Source: Sphingomonadales bacterium (GTDB taxonomy: Bacteria; Pseudomonadota; Alphaproteobacteria; Sphingomonadales; Sphingomonadaceae). From it: a DNA stretch of 64,000 nucleotides. The stretch is taken from NCBI GenBank assembly GCA_025352685.1, contig JANXSN010000095.1, forward strand, positions 1 through 64,000, in the 5' to 3' direction. The translations under genes were made by a program, and so were the position numbers. Numbering within the stretch: the first letter of the stretch is position 1; each line of letters begins with the position of its first letter. Shown in pieces: positions 38,245-48,054 of the stretch. The notes beneath the pieces are model-generated. The model saw only the letters and a list, made by a program, of their open reading frames with translations, made no database searches and had not been told where the DNA came from.

Positions 38245-38904
38245 ATGGAAAATCGCTCAAACATAGTTGCCATGATGGGGCTCGGAGCTGCAATCGTTGC
38301 GCTGGGCGCAACGCTCGTCAGCAGCGAGTTTTTCGCGTCTGAACGTCCGGAAAAAATGGGCTATGTCGTTGAAGGGGTGCAGGACGATGCCGCCGCGGCC
38401 GGCGGCGCGGCTGCCGCTCCTGTCGCGATTGCGAGCCTCTTGCCCACCGCCGACGCTGCGAAAGGGGCGGAAGTGTTTAAAAAGTGTGCCTCGTGCCATA
38501 CGGTCGCTCAGGGCGGCGCCAATGGCATCGGCCCTAATCTCTATGCAACGCTCGGCGATGATGTTGGCAAGGGAAAGGGCGGGTTTGCCTTTTCCGATGT
38601 GCTATCGGGTAAAGGGGGCAAGTGGGATTTCGACAAGATGAACACCTGGCTCACGTCGCCCAAGGCGTTTGCGCCAGGGACAAAAATGAGTTTTGCGGGG
38701 CTGTCGAAGCCGGAAGACCGCGCCAACGTGCTCGTCTATTTGAACTCACAAGGGTCGAACCTGCCTTTGCCGGCCGCACCGGCAGCAGAAGCAGCGCCAG
38801 CCAAGGCGGCGGGGGGCAATGCGACAGCTGCTGCCGCAGCGGGCAATGCGACAGCTGCTGCCGCAGCCCCTGTCGCAAATGCTACGGCACCTAAGGCTAA
38901 ATAG
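38245..38904 (+). CDS. Membrane-anchored class I cytochrome c
   Basis: A 219-residue cytochrome c of the cytochrome c552/cycM type. An N-terminal uncleaved anchor (about 8-30, IVAMMGLGAAIVALGATLVS) is followed by a linker, then the haem site CASCH in KKCASCHTVAQGG near residue 82. The Met ligand is in GTKMSFAGL near 146. The C-terminal 50 residues are almost entirely Ala, Pro, Lys and Asn and contain a 27-bp tandem duplication (38814-38867). It probably carries electrons from the bc1 complex to the terminal oxidase. Confidence 0.93.
   Translation: MENRSNIVAMMGLGAAIVALGATLVSSEFFASERPEKMGYVVEGVQDDAAAAGGAAAAPVAIASLLPTADAAKGAEVFKKCASCHTVAQGGANGIGPNLYATLGDDVGKGKGGFAFSDVLSGKGGKWDFDKMNTWLTSPKAFAPGTKMSFAGLSKPEDRANVLVYLNSQGSNLPLPAAPAAEAAPAKAAGGNATAAAAAGNATAAAAAPVANATAPKAK
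38814..38867 (+). repeat. 27-bp in-frame tandem duplication in cytochrome c tail
   Basis: Two exact 27-bp copies, 38814-38840 and 38841-38867, each encode the nine residues GNATAAAAA. The unit length keeps the frame, so the duplication only lengthens the disordered Ala-rich tail. Such tracts change copy number easily and may vary between isolates. Confidence 0.9.
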
Positions 38905-38910
38905 TCGGCC

Positions 38911-39747
38911 CTACTTGGCGTAGAAGTCCTGCACGACCTTCCATGCTTCGTCGGCGCTTTCAACAAAGCTTATCAACTTGATGTCGTTTGCCGAGATCAC
39001 GCCTTCTGCGGCGAGGGCGTCAAAATTGACAGCACGGTTCCAGAACTCTCGACCGAACATGACGACCGGCATGGGCTTGATCTTGCCGGTCTGGATCAGA
39101 GTCAGCAGTTCGAACGTCTCATCGAACGTGCCGAAGCCGCCGGGAAACACAGCGACCGCGCGGGCACGAAGCAGAAAGTGCATTTTGCGTAGCGCGAAAT
39201 AGTGAAACTGAAAGCTCAGACCCGGCGTCACATATTGGTTGGGAGCCTGCTCGTGCGGCAGGACGATGTTGAGCCCCACCGATTCGGCCCCGACGTCGGC
39301 TGCTCCGCGGTTTGCGGCCTCCATAATTGACGGGCCGCCCCCCGAACATACGACGAAGTGACGCGAGCCGTTTTCATCGACGGGAGTTGCACTGGCAAGC
39401 GCGGCGAGTTTGCGCGCCTCCTGATAATAATGCGATTTGGCCTCGAGGCTCGCCGCGACAGCCGCATTGGGGTTGCTCGATTTCACGCCTGGCTGTGGAA
39501 TACGCGCCGAGCCGTAAAAGACCATCATTGACCCGATCTTGGCCTCATCCAGCAGCAGCTCGGGCTTGAGGAGTTCGAGCTGGAAGCGGACCGGCCGCAG
39601 CTCTTCGCTCAGCAAGAAGTCCATGTCCTGGAAAGCGAGCCTGTAGGCGGGATTTTCGGTCTGCGGCGTTGAGACAGTGAGTCTTGCGGTTTTGGCTTCG
39701 GCAGCGGCGCGGGCGAAAACACGGCTCGGGATACGGGTCTTGGTCAT
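38911..39747 (-). CDS. LOG-family protein (TIGR00730-like)
   Basis: A 278-residue Rossmann-fold protein of the LOG/YgdH group. The family's nucleotide-binding loop is seen as FVVCSGGGPSIMEAANRGA near residue 130. The diagnostic PGGFGTFDETFELL motif is near residue 205, where the Glu is the presumed catalytic residue. Members release cytokinin bases from their nucleotides or cleave purine monophosphates. The longer N-terminal extension (about 70 residues before VFYGSARIP) is typical of the alphaproteobacterial group; its substrate is unknown. Confidence 0.9.
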   Translation of the reverse strand: MTKTRIPSRVFARAAAEAKTARLTVSTPQTENPAYRLAFQDMDFLLSEELRPVRFQLELLKPELLLDEAKIGSMMVFYGSARIPQPGVKSSNPNAAVAASLEAKSHYYQEARKLAALASATPVDENGSRHFVVCSGGGPSIMEAANRGAADVGAESVGLNIVLPHEQAPNQYVTPGLSFQFHYFALRKMHFLLRARAVAVFPGGFGTFDETFELLTLIQTGKIKPMPVVMFGREFWNRAVNFDALAAEGVISANDIKLISFVESADEAWKVVQDFYAK

Positions 39748-39756
39748 ATCTCCGCC

Positions 39757-40404
39757 CTAGCGACAGAATGGACCTCTTCCCATATCGAAATGCAGGTGGT
39801 CGTGATGCTGGGCGTTGTAATCGGGGCTGAGTACCGTGTTGAATCTGGTACAGGCGGCGGCGCGGACGCTGCGCAGAAAGCGCGCGTCGCGTCGGTCACC
39901 GTTCCAGCCGTTCAGCACGCTGATCCGCCTGCCGTCCTTCAGGACGAAGGCGGAAACGTCGACAGCATTGGCATAGGCATGTTCGGATAGCTTTCCCGTT
40001 GCCGCGCCGTTGATGTTCCGACAGCTGTATGAACCCATTGTTTCGACACGCGTTACGGGTGAGCGAAATTCTCCCATGGCAGGGATTTGCAGGTCGGATT
40101 GGACCCAAAGCGTAAAGGCATAGCCCAAACCGCATGTCATTGCGCCCAGGTTGGTCACGGGCGTCCCGATGTCGCGAAGCTGGATGCTTCCCATTGCCGA
40201 ACACCCGCCGCCAAATGTCCGGTCGGGGAGGAGCGCATAACGAGCAGCAATCGTGTCGAGCTTGACGATGCATTGCCGAAGCGCCGCCGCATCGGTGCCG
40301 CGCACAGTCGGCGCCACGGGCGGGTGACCATAGCGCCGGCCCGAAATGCACGCTGTCAGGCAAAGTGGAAGCAGTAAGGCAGAAAGAAGAGCTGCGCTGC
40401 GCAT
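39757..40404 (-). CDS. Extensin-like domain lipoprotein
   Basis: A 215-residue exported protein. The signal ends in the lipobox LTAC (Cys near 19), so it should be lipid-anchored. It has the extensin-like C-terminal domain: GGGCSAMGSIQL, MTCGLGYAFTLWVQ, and the metal-site-like block SEHAYANAVDVSAFVLKDGR, ending HHDHLHFDMGRGPFC. The HxxxxxxD and HxH arrangement resembles peptidoglycan D,D-peptidases, so a cell-wall role is plausible but not shown. The start was chosen at the ATG (40402-40404) that begins the signal peptide. Confidence 0.87.
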   Translation of the reverse strand: MRSAALLSALLLPLCLTACISGRRYGHPPVAPTVRGTDAAALRQCIVKLDTIAARYALLPDRTFGGGCSAMGSIQLRDIGTPVTNLGAMTCGLGYAFTLWVQSDLQIPAMGEFRSPVTRVETMGSYSCRNINGAATGKLSEHAYANAVDVSAFVLKDGRRISVLNGWNGDRRDARFLRSVRAAACTRFNTVLSPDYNAQHHDHLHFDMGRGPFCR

Positions 40405-40594
40405 GGCACTGTTATAACGCGCCGTTTCGCGAGGTGTCTCATCCAATGTTAAAAGCGATTCAAATTTTGCTTCTGCAACCGTTCGTCAATGGCTTGATCG
40501 TCTCGCCGTGCTCCTTCTTGGGTAATCCACGGCGCTGATGTGTTGCGAAATCGACAACGCGGATCCGGTCGCGGGGATGCGCTGCTTCGTCGTT

Positions 40595-40609
40595 GCAATG
40601 TTGCATTGC
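40595..40609. promoter_or_regulatory. 15-bp inverted repeat upstream of TonB receptor
   Basis: Perfect GCAATG / CATTGC arms with a TTG spacer lie about 115 bases before the receptor start, within a 317-base gene-free region (40405-40721). It may be a repressor or activator site controlling the receptor; no regulator gene is adjacent. Two GTTGTCA copies flank the -35 zone at about 40663 and 40692. Confidence 0.35.
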
Positions 40610-40721
40610 TGTTACACTCACGGCCCAATCGTGTCTGATTTAACCGCTAAACGTAGATAAGCGTTGTCAAGAGCCCCTTACGCCGATCATGTTGTCAACA
40701 TATAAAAAATTGGGGCTGATA

Positions 40722-43589
40722 ATGACGCGCAAGATATTTTTGCTGAGCAGCACGACAGTGTCGGCGCTGATGCTAACGCCTTCGCTTGCGCTCGCGCAGA
40801 CGACCACGTCTAGCGCTACACCGGATGATTCCGCCCAGATCATCGTTACCGGTTCACGGATCCGCCGCGATCCGCTCGACGAAAGTACGCCGGTGGTGAT
40901 TGTCGATCAGGCTGCGATAGCCAAAACCGGCCTTTCGTCGGTTGCCGACGTCCTTCAACGGTTACCGAGTGCAGCGGGCGGGCTGAACAGCAAAGTCAAT
41001 AACAGTGGCAACATTGGCAATCCGCCGGACGGCGGCGGCGTGGGTGCGGGATCGGCCGAAATCGATCTGCGCTATCTGGGCCCCAAGCGCACGTTGGTTC
41101 TTGTCGACGGGATGCGCTATGTTAATGGAGCCAGCGCGAGCGGTATTCCTTCGACGGTTGATCTAAACTCAATCCCCGGCGCCTCCGTCGAGCGGATCGA
41201 AGTGCTACAGTCCGGCCAGTCGCCTCTTTATGGGTCGGATGCGCTCGCTGGCGTGGTCAACATCATCACGAAAGCATCACAGGAGGGGCTGCGAGCATCG
41301 GCGCAGTTCGGCACTTTCCGGCAGGGCGACGGCCACACGCAAGATTACAGCGCAAGCTACGGGATCAAGGGCGACACGACGAATATCGTATTTGGCGTGA
41401 GCTACGTGAAGCAGGAAGCGGTCCGGACGCGTGACCGCGCAAGTTCACAGTTCCCCAATCCTGGGCAGACGAGCTGCACCGATCCTATCGGCGGATGCAG
41501 CAGCGCAACGCTCAACGGATTTTACGCGGTTCTCGGTCAGCCAACGCTGACGCTGAAGGCGCCCGTGGCCGGCCGGCCACGCTACGACCCGCTGAATCCG
41601 ACCGGCCCTAACAGCGATTTCAAGACTTTTACGACGGCCGACCGATTTAATTACGCACCGTTCAACTATTTTGAGACTCCGTCTGAACGGCTTGGCTTGA
41701 ACTTCAGCGCAAAGCAGGAACTGACTTCGAACATCAATTTTCGGGTGAAGGCGTTTTACAACACGCGCAGTTCGCAGAACCAAGCTGCGTATCTCCCCCT
41801 GTTTATCGGCCCTGATGCCGGCAATGGCAACCTGCTGGATACAATCTCTATCGACGTAACCAACCCCTACAATCCCTTTGGTGTCACGCTGTCGGCAGGT
41901 GGCGCCGGTAACCCGCCTGCGAACTATTCGACAGTGCGGCGTCGCCTTATAGAAGCGGGCCAGCGCACGTATTCGCAAAAAGTCGACACGATGTCGCTGA
42001 GCGGGGGCTTCGACGGCAATTTCATGCTTGGGTCACACAAATGGTACTGGGATGCGACGGCAGCGATCGGCTATAATGATGCGCACCAGACATTCACAGG
42101 GAATATCAATGCTGCCAAGCTCGCCCAGGCGCTGGGTCCGGTGTCGGCATGTACCGGTGCGTGCGTGCCGTTTAACCTCTTTGGTGGGCAGGGATCGGTT
42201 ACGCCGGCGATGCTTGGCTTCGTCGGCTTCGACGAAAAGGATCGTAGCTCGCAGACAATGAATGATTTCACCGTCAATCTGAGCGGTGATCTGTTCGATT
42301 TGCCGGCCGGTGCAGTCGGGCTCGCTGTGGGATATGAGCACCGCTACCAGCGGGGTTCGTTTGATCCCGATCCGATCATCGTTGCGGGCTTGGGTGCCGA
42401 CATTCCAGCCCAACCTGCCAGTGGCTCATACAAGTCTGATGAAGTCTATGCCGAGGTTCGCATCCCGCTTTTGAAGGACACGCCATTCTTCAACTCGGTC
42501 GAAGTCGATGGAGCGGTGCGCCACTCGAACTATTCTACGAGTGGAAGCAACACGACCTTCACCGGCAGTGGATTGTGGAAGCCGGTCGCTGACCTGCTGT
42601 TCCGTGGTTCCTATGCCGAAGGGTTCCGGGCGCCGAGTATCGGGGAGCTCTTTGGGGCCCAATCGCGCTCGGACGCGCCAATCAACGACCCTTGCACCAA
42701 TGTGGCTAATTCGCCGTACCAGACGTCGGCAACGGTGCGGGCGAACTGCACTGCGAACGGCGTTCCCGCCAATGGCAGCTATCAAGAACCGTTCGGTGGG
42801 CAACTGGGCGTGCTGACGGGGGGAAACGCGGCACTCAAACCTGAAACGTCGCGCACCTGGCTGTTCGGCGGTGTCTATTCGCCGAGCTGGGCACGCTCGA
42901 GCGGATTTGCCAGCCAGCTCAGCGTCGAGGCAAACTACTATGATATCAAGGTTGCCAACGCCATCGCCCCAGTCGACGCACAGTTGACTCTCAGTCGCTG
43001 CGCGAACAGCGGCGATGCATTGAGCTGCGCTGCAATCACGCGTACGCCGAGCGGTCTGATCTCGCGCATCAATGCGCAATTGCAGAATATCGGGAGTATT
43101 CGCACGCGCGGTATCGACGTAACGCTGAACTATAAAACACCCAAGAGTTCAGTCGGAATGTTCGGGTTGAGCGTAAACGGCAATTACTTGCTGAAATATA
43201 CCGAAACCTTCCCGGCACAGATTGGGTTTACGACAACTGAGTACCGAGGGACGACGCGCGGCTTTCCCGATCAATCTTATCCCAAGTTGAAGCTGGCGGG
43301 CATCATTGACTGGAGTCTCGGCACCTATTCGGCATCATTCACTGGGCGCTATATAAATGGCGTTGTCGAAAGTAACGGCAATCAGCTCGCGAGCCGTTTT
43401 TATAGTGACGTCCAGGTGACCTTTGGTTTGCCCGGGATGAAAGATCGGGCGGCGCTGACCCTTGGGGTCAACAATGTATTCAACCAGGATCCACCGCCGT
43501 GCTTCACCTGCACTGGTCCAAATTTCGACCCGACAACCTACGACGTTCCAGGCCAGTTCGGCTATATTCGTCTGACCTACAAGATGTAA
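40722..43589 (+). CDS. TonB-dependent outer-membrane receptor
   Basis: A 955-residue outer-membrane transporter. The signal peptide ([26 protein letters not shown]) is followed by the TonB box region IIVTGSRI, the plug domain ([26 protein letters not shown] and [28 protein letters not shown]) and a long beta-barrel that ends in the [10 protein letters not shown] strand with a terminal aromatic/hydrophobic pattern. The start was set at the ATG after GGGGCTGATA rather than 11 codons earlier. The [13 protein letters not shown] form is typical of sphingomonad and xanthomonad receptors for plant-derived compounds or peptides. No neighbouring transporter gene indicates its substrate. Confidence 0.93.
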   Translation: MTRKIFLLSSTTVSALMLTPSLALAQTTTSSATPDDSAQIIVTGSRIRRDPLDESTPVVIVDQAAIAKTGLSSVADVLQRLPSAAGGLNSKVNNSGNIGNPPDGGGVGAGSAEIDLRYLGPKRTLVLVDGMRYVNGASASGIPSTVDLNSIPGASVERIEVLQSGQSPLYGSDALAGVVNIITKASQEGLRASAQFGTFRQGDGHTQDYSASYGIKGDTTNIVFGVSYVKQEAVRTRDRASSQFPNPGQTSCTDPIGGCSSATLNGFYAVLGQPTLTLKAPVAGRPRYDPLNPTGPNSDFKTFTTADRFNYAPFNYFETPSERLGLNFSAKQELTSNINFRVKAFYNTRSSQNQAAYLPLFIGPDAGNGNLLDTISIDVTNPYNPFGVTLSAGGAGNPPANYSTVRRRLIEAGQRTYSQKVDTMSLSGGFDGNFMLGSHKWYWDATAAIGYNDAHQTFTGNINAAKLAQALGPVSACTGACVPFNLFGGQGSVTPAMLGFVGFDEKDRSSQTMNDFTVNLSGDLFDLPAGAVGLAVGYEHRYQRGSFDPDPIIVAGLGADIPAQPASGSYKSDEVYAEVRIPLLKDTPFFNSVEVDGAVRHSNYSTSGSNTTFTGSGLWKPVADLLFRGSYAEGFRAPSIGELFGAQSRSDAPINDPCTNVANSPYQTSATVRANCTANGVPANGSYQEPFGGQLGVLTGGNAALKPETSRTWLFGGVYSPSWARSSGFASQLSVEANYYDIKVANAIAPVDAQLTLSRCANSGDALSCAAITRTPSGLISRINAQLQNIGSIRTRGIDVTLNYKTPKSSVGMFGLSVNGNYLLKYTETFPAQIGFTTTEYRGTTRGFPDQSYPKLKLAGIIDWSLGTYSASFTGRYINGVVESNGNQLASRFYSDVQVTFGLPGMKDRAALTLGVNNVFNQDPPPCFTCTGPNFDPTTYDVPGQFGYIRLTYKM

Positions 43590-44004
43590 TTAGATCGTCA
43601 GTCATTGTACTGCCCGGCAGTGCACGAGGCCGTAGAAGCGGGTGTCGGCATGACGCCCGCTTGCTGGGGTGCCGGCCCGGCGCCGATGTTGGCGGCCGAA
43701 GCCCCCCGGAAGTGTCGCTGGTCGACCTGAAGGCCCGAGACTGTGGTGCCTCACGCGGCGGTGGGGGGGAAGCTGCGACAAAGCGCGCAGCTGACAACCG
43801 CAAGTCGGACATGAGTTGAGCGTGTTGGGGTCGCTGCGCCGATATCAATCGTACGCCCCTTCGTCATAGTGACGCCTGAAGCCAAGCACCCTTTTGAGCG
43901 CGTCGCCACGGCAAGCCAATCGGGCCGGTGCTTGCAACCCCTTGATACCCGGTGCTCGAGAGCCGATCCGCCAGCCCTCGCTGCGCGATCGAACTGGCAG
44001 ACCG
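43590..44004. other. Gene-free region before the serC leader
   Basis: About 400 bases without a supported gene. A GCAAGC / GCTTGC inverted repeat spans roughly 43912-43937 and could form a hairpin in the leader if transcription of serC starts far upstream. The rest shows no frame of protein-like composition on either strand. Confidence 0.35.
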
Positions 44005-44089
44005 GGTTGACGCCCCCGTGGCAGCCTCTAAGGGCGTCGGTGGGCCACGCGGTCCCAACGCCGCGCTGCTCTCTGTGAGGAGAGACTAC
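44005..44089 (+). promoter_or_regulatory. Structured serC leader RNA (serC-motif-like)
   Basis: Three consecutive hairpins precede serC. Hairpin 1 has a perfect 7-bp GACGCCC / GGGCGTC stem (44009-44015 with 44032-44038). Hairpin 2 has CGCGG / CCGCG (44048-44052 with 44061-44065). Hairpin 3 has CTCTC / GAGAG (44069-44073 with 44080-44084), and its right arm contains half of the GAGGAG Shine-Dalgarno. A serC RNA motif is known upstream of serC in alphaproteobacteria, and the position and RBS-masking layout fit it. I identify it from memory, not by a covariance search. Confidence 0.5.
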
Positions 44090-45226
44090 ATGACTGCATT
44101 ATCCCGTCCCGACGCCCGACCTGCGCGTCCCCACTTTAGCTCTGGACCTTGCGCGAAGCCGCCTGGCTGGGACGCGTCGCGTTTGGCGACGGCGTCGCTG
44201 GGCCGTTCGCACCGCTCCAGAATCGGCAAGGCCCGGTTGCAACACGCGATCGATCTGACGCGAGAAGTACTGACCGTGCCCGACACCCATCGAATCGGTA
44301 TCGTACCGGCATCGGACACCGGAGCCTATGAGATGGCGATGTGGACGATGCTGGGTGCCAAGCCTGTAACCACTATTGCCTGGGAAAGTTTCGGCGAAGG
44401 TTGGGTGACGGATGCAGTTAAGCATTTAAAACTGAACCCTACAGTCATCCGTGCCGACTACGGCGCGCTCCCCAATCTCGATGCGGTCGACTGGTCGAAC
44501 GATGTCCTGTTCACCTGGAATGGGACAACTTCGGGTGTTCGCGTCCCGGACGGCGCATGGATCTCTGCCGATCGTCAGGGCCTCAGCTTCGCTGATGCGA
44601 CCAGTGCGGTGTTCGCTTATGATATGCCGTGGGACAAACTCGATGTAACGACCTTTTCCTGGCAAAAGGTTCTGGGTGGCGAGGGCGCGCACGGTGTCAT
44701 CATCCTCGGGCCCCGCGCCGTGGAACGACTCGAAAGCTACACCCCCGACTGGCCGTTGCCCAAGATTTTCCGACTTGTTTCGAAGGGCGGGCTCACCGAG
44801 GGCGTGTTCAAGGGTGAGACAATCAATACCCCGTCAATGCTCGCAGTCGAGGATGTGATATTTGCGCTCGAATGGGCCCAGGGACTTGGCGGCCTCAATG
44901 GCTTGATGGCCCGCAGCGACGCCAATGCAGCCGCGCTTGATGCTATTGTTGCTTCGCGGCACTGGCTCGGGCACCTCGCAGCCGATCCGAAATCGCGTTC
45001 GAGGACCAGTGTCTGCCTGACAGTAGAAGGGGCGGACGAGGCGCTGATCAAGAAATTTACCGCACTGCTCGAAGCCGAAGATGCGGCCTACGATATCGCC
45101 GGGTACCGTGATGCGCCGCCCGGCTTGCGCATCTGGTGCGGCGCCACCGTCGACACGGTTGATGTTGTGGCGCTTGGTCCATGGCTCGACTGGGCGTGGA
45201 CGCAAGTTTCTTCTTCGCAACAATAA
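44090..45226 (+). CDS. serC: Phosphoserine aminotransferase
   Basis: The second step of serine synthesis, a PLP enzyme of 378 residues in the alphaproteobacterial SerC subfamily (opening RPARPHFSSGPCAKPPGW). Conserved blocks are IGIVPASDTGAYEMAMW near residue 75, TWNGTTSGVRVP near 145 and the PLP lysine in TTFSWQKVLGGEGAHG near residue 195. The start is the ATG seven bases after GAGGAG; the frame is open upstream but has no family match there. serA follows 77 bases later, so the two steps are probably made together under the leader RNA. Confidence 0.95.
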   Translation: MTALSRPDARPARPHFSSGPCAKPPGWDASRLATASLGRSHRSRIGKARLQHAIDLTREVLTVPDTHRIGIVPASDTGAYEMAMWTMLGAKPVTTIAWESFGEGWVTDAVKHLKLNPTVIRADYGALPNLDAVDWSNDVLFTWNGTTSGVRVPDGAWISADRQGLSFADATSAVFAYDMPWDKLDVTTFSWQKVLGGEGAHGVIILGPRAVERLESYTPDWPLPKIFRLVSKGGLTEGVFKGETINTPSMLAVEDVIFALEWAQGLGGLNGLMARSDANAAALDAIVASRHWLGHLAADPKSRSRTSVCLTVEGADEALIKKFTALLEAEDAAYDIAGYRDAPPGLRIWCGATVDTVDVVALGPWLDWAWTQVSSSQQ

Positions 45227-45303
45227 TTCGTCATCCTGGCAGACCCGGGAGTTCCTGCAGGAGCGCTTGAGTTTCGTCGGGATGATGATCTGAAAGGATC
45301 GTC

Positions 45304-46881
45304 ATGCCAAAAGTGCTTATTTCCGACAAGATGAACCCCAAAGCCGCGCAGATCTTGCGCGAACGGGGCGTCGAGGTCGACGAGATCACCGGCAAGACCA
45401 GGGATGAACTGATTGCTATTATCGACCAGTATGATGGTCTCGCGATCCGTTCGGCGACCAAGGCAACGAAAGAGCTCATTGCCGCTGCCAAGAATTTGAA
45501 AGTCATCGGCCGCGCCGGGATCGGCGTCGACAATGTCGATATTCCAGCGGCAACGGCGGCGGGCATTGTCGTCATGAACACACCCTTTGGCAACTCGATC
45601 ACGACTGCCGAGCATGCCATCGCACTGATGTTCGCGCTCGCGCGCCAGCTCCCGGAGGCGGATGCCTCGACACAAGCCGGCAAGTGGGAAAAGAACCGCT
45701 TTATGGGTATCGAGCTGACGTCGAAGACGCTGGGTCTTATCGGTGCTGGTAATATCGGCTCGATTGTCGCCGATCGTGCGCTGGGTCTCAGGATGAAGGT
45801 CATTGCCTTCGATCCGTTCCTGACGCCCGAGCGTGCCGTGGATCTCGGAGTCGAGAAGGTCACGCTCGACGAATTGCTCGCGCGTGCCGATTTCATCACG
45901 CTGCACACGCCCCTGACGGCGGAGACCAAGAACATCCTCAGCCGCGAGGCCATTGCCAAGGCGAAAAGGGGTGTCCGGATCATCAACTGCGCGCGAGGTG
46001 GCTTGATCGACGAAGTGGCGCTCAAAGCCGCGCTCGATTCGGGTCAGGTAGGCGGTGCAGCGCTCGACGTGTTTGTGGAGGAGCCTGCCACCGCGTCGCC
46101 GCTGTTTGGCACGCCCAACTTCGTCTCGACGCCCCATCTTGGGGCGTCCACGTCCGAAGCGCAGGTCAACGTGGCGATCCAGATCGCCGAGCAAATGGCA
46201 GATTTTCTGCTGTCTGGTGGTGTTACCAACGCGCTCAACATGCCGTCGCTGAGCGCCGAGGAGGCTCCAAAGTTGAAACCATATTTGGCGCTCGCCGAGC
46301 GGTTGGGCTCTTTGGTAGGTCAGCTCGCGCATGACAATTTGACCAAGATTTCGATCGAGGTTGAGGGCGCTGCTGCAGCGCTCAACATCAAACCAATCAC
46401 TGGCGCGGTTCTGGCCGGACTCATGCGCCGCTATTCAGACACGGTGAACATGGTCAATGCGCCCTTCCTTGCCAAGGAACGCGGTCTCGATATTCGGGAA
46501 ATTCGCCACGACAAGGAAGGCAATTACCAGACGTTGGTCCGCGTCTCTGTTCAGACCGAGGGTGGCGAAAAGTCGGTTGCGGGCACGTTGTTTGGTGACG
46601 GCGGTGCGCGGCTTGTCGAAATCTTTGGCATTAAGGTTGAAGCCGATCTTGCGGGCGATATGCTCTACATCGTTAATGAGGACGCCCCTGGGTTTATCGG
46701 GCGGCTCGGCTCGACCTTGGGCGAGGCTGACATCAACATCGGCACGTTCCACCTCGGCCGCCGCAACGCGGGCGGCGAAGCTGTAGTGCTTCTCTCTGTC
46801 GATGCGACGATCCCCGAACCCGTGCTATGGCAACTGTGCAAGCTTCCTGGAGTAAAGACAGTAAAGGCTCTCAAATTCTGA
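45304..46881 (+). CDS. serA: D-3-phosphoglycerate dehydrogenase
   Basis: The first step of serine synthesis. It is a long-form enzyme of 525 residues with the substrate domain, the NAD domain (GLIGAGNIGSIVADRALG), catalytic residues in CARGGLIDE, EEPA and TPHLGAST, an intervening ASB domain, and a C-terminal ACT domain (IVNEDAPGFIGRLGSTLGE) for feedback by serine. AAAGGA precedes the start by about nine bases. The stop overlaps the hisZ start (TGATG). Confidence 0.97.
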   Translation: MPKVLISDKMNPKAAQILRERGVEVDEITGKTRDELIAIIDQYDGLAIRSATKATKELIAAAKNLKVIGRAGIGVDNVDIPAATAAGIVVMNTPFGNSITTAEHAIALMFALARQLPEADASTQAGKWEKNRFMGIELTSKTLGLIGAGNIGSIVADRALGLRMKVIAFDPFLTPERAVDLGVEKVTLDELLARADFITLHTPLTAETKNILSREAIAKAKRGVRIINCARGGLIDEVALKAALDSGQVGGAALDVFVEEPATASPLFGTPNFVSTPHLGASTSEAQVNVAIQIAEQMADFLLSGGVTNALNMPSLSAEEAPKLKPYLALAERLGSLVGQLAHDNLTKISIEVEGAAAALNIKPITGAVLAGLMRRYSDTVNMVNAPFLAKERGLDIREIRHDKEGNYQTLVRVSVQTEGGEKSVAGTLFGDGGARLVEIFGIKVEADLAGDMLYIVNEDAPGFIGRLGSTLGEADINIGTFHLGRRNAGGEAVVLLSVDATIPEPVLWQLCKLPGVKTVKALKF

Positions 46882-47822
46882 TGCCCGGAGCAGGCGGATT
46901 GCTTCCTCAAGGACTACGCGACCGCCTACCCGGGGAGGCAGCGGCACAGGCGCGTACAGTGCGCGCGCTGCTCGATACGATCGAACAGCGCGGGTACGAC
47001 CGCGTGTCGCCGCCGCTTGCCGAATTTGAAGACGGACTGGCCGCGCGGCTGAAGTCGTCGCGGACCGAGCTGGCGCGGTTTGTCGATCCGCTGTCGCAGC
47101 GCACGTTGGCGATCCGGCCCGATATCACGCCCCAGATCGCGCGGATCGTCTCAACCCAGCTCGCGGACGTGCCGCGTCCGCTGCGCCTGGCCTACGCGGG
47201 ACCGGTACTCAAGCTCGGTACGACGCAGCTCAATCCTCAGCGTGAGGCAATGCAAGTGGGCGCCGAGCTTGTTGGCGACGATTCGGTAGCCGCAGCCTGT
47301 GAAGTCACGAGTATCGCGGTCGCGGCACTCAAGGCCGCGGGGGTTGAGGGAATCACAGTCGACTTGACCATGCCCGATCTGGTCGAGACGCTTGGGGGGT
47401 TGGTGCTCTCGTCGGGTGAGATTGCTCGGCTTGATGGACTGCTCGACATGAAGGATGCAGGCGGGCTGGTAGAGGCGGGGTTTGCTGACTGGCTCCCGCT
47501 GATCGCTGCCACCGGTCCCATAGGTGCTGCGCTCGAGGGGCTGCGCAAGTTCGACCTCGCCGGGTTGATGACGTCGCGCATTGCCGGAATTGAATCAATT
47601 GCCGCGTCGATCAGCGATATGGGCGTGCGCGTCACCCTCGACCCGACCGAACGCCACGGCTTCGAATATCAGCGCTGGTTCGGTTTTTCGCTTTTCATTG
47701 CCGGTTGCGCAAACGCCGTTGGGCGGGGGGGCTCGTATGCGATCGCCCACGCTGATGGACATACCGAACCAGCAACCGGTTTCTCGATCTATCCGGACGG
47801 GTTTACCTCGGGACGATTTTAG
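46881..47822 (+). CDS. hisZ: ATP phosphoribosyltransferase regulatory subunit
   Basis: HisZ (313 residues) is a class II tRNA-synthetase-like paralogue that partners the short HisG in histidine synthesis. GLLPQGLRDRLPGEA opens the HisRS-like core. RFVDPLSQRTLAIRPDITPQIARI corresponds to motif 2 and is given here only by its ends. LRLAYAGPVLK and FSLFIAGCANAVGRGGSY follow. It lacks the histidine-A catalytic motifs of a real synthetase, as expected. The ATG overlaps the serA stop, so it is co-translated with serA. No hisG is visible in the window. Confidence 0.9.
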   Translation: MPGAGGLLPQGLRDRLPGEAAAQARTVRALLDTIEQRGYDRVSPPLAEFEDGLAARLKSSRTELARFVDPLSQRTLAIRPDITPQIARIVSTQLADVPRPLRLAYAGPVLKLGTTQLNPQREAMQVGAELVGDDSVAAACEVTSIAVAALKAAGVEGITVDLTMPDLVETLGGLVLSSGEIARLDGLLDMKDAGGLVEAGFADWLPLIAATGPIGAALEGLRKFDLAGLMTSRIAGIESIAASISDMGVRVTLDPTERHGFEYQRWFGFSLFIAGCANAVGRGGSYAIAHADGHTEPATGFSIYPDGFTSGRF

Positions 47823-47833
47823 TCGCCTCACGG

Positions 47834-48054
47834 TTATGAGTCAGCAGGCGGTTCCGACAGTTCAATCGGGTTGCCCTCCCGATCATTGAGCCGAGCAAAA
47901 CGGCTTATATCAGGAGCGTCCCACTCGGGCTTCGTCACGATCGCAATGCCAGTTGCCCCAAGCTCTGCCAATCAAAACCGCCAATGCCGAAATGCTTCTC
48001 ATACTAGGCTGCAAGCATGTCAGGGTCGTACGAACCGAAAAAGAAGCCTCCCAT
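47834..48054 (-). pseudogene. Glyoxalase/VOC-family gene remnant
   Basis: The minus strand carries both ends of a small VOC protein with its middle lost. The N-terminal frame reads MGGFFFGSYDPDMLAA, then a TAG where the family has Trp, then YEKHFGIGGFDW. After a frame change the C-terminal frame reads AELGATGIAIVTKPEWDAPD, then RLNDREGNPIEL and a stop at 47834-47836. VOC proteins of this kind are about 115-125 residues, so roughly 50 residues are missing. It is non-functional. Confidence 0.7.

Noticed and set aside
45088-46332. Long minus-strand frame opposite serC and serA
   Set aside because: Arg/His/Asp-rich shadow without domains; both genes on the plus strand are fully supported.
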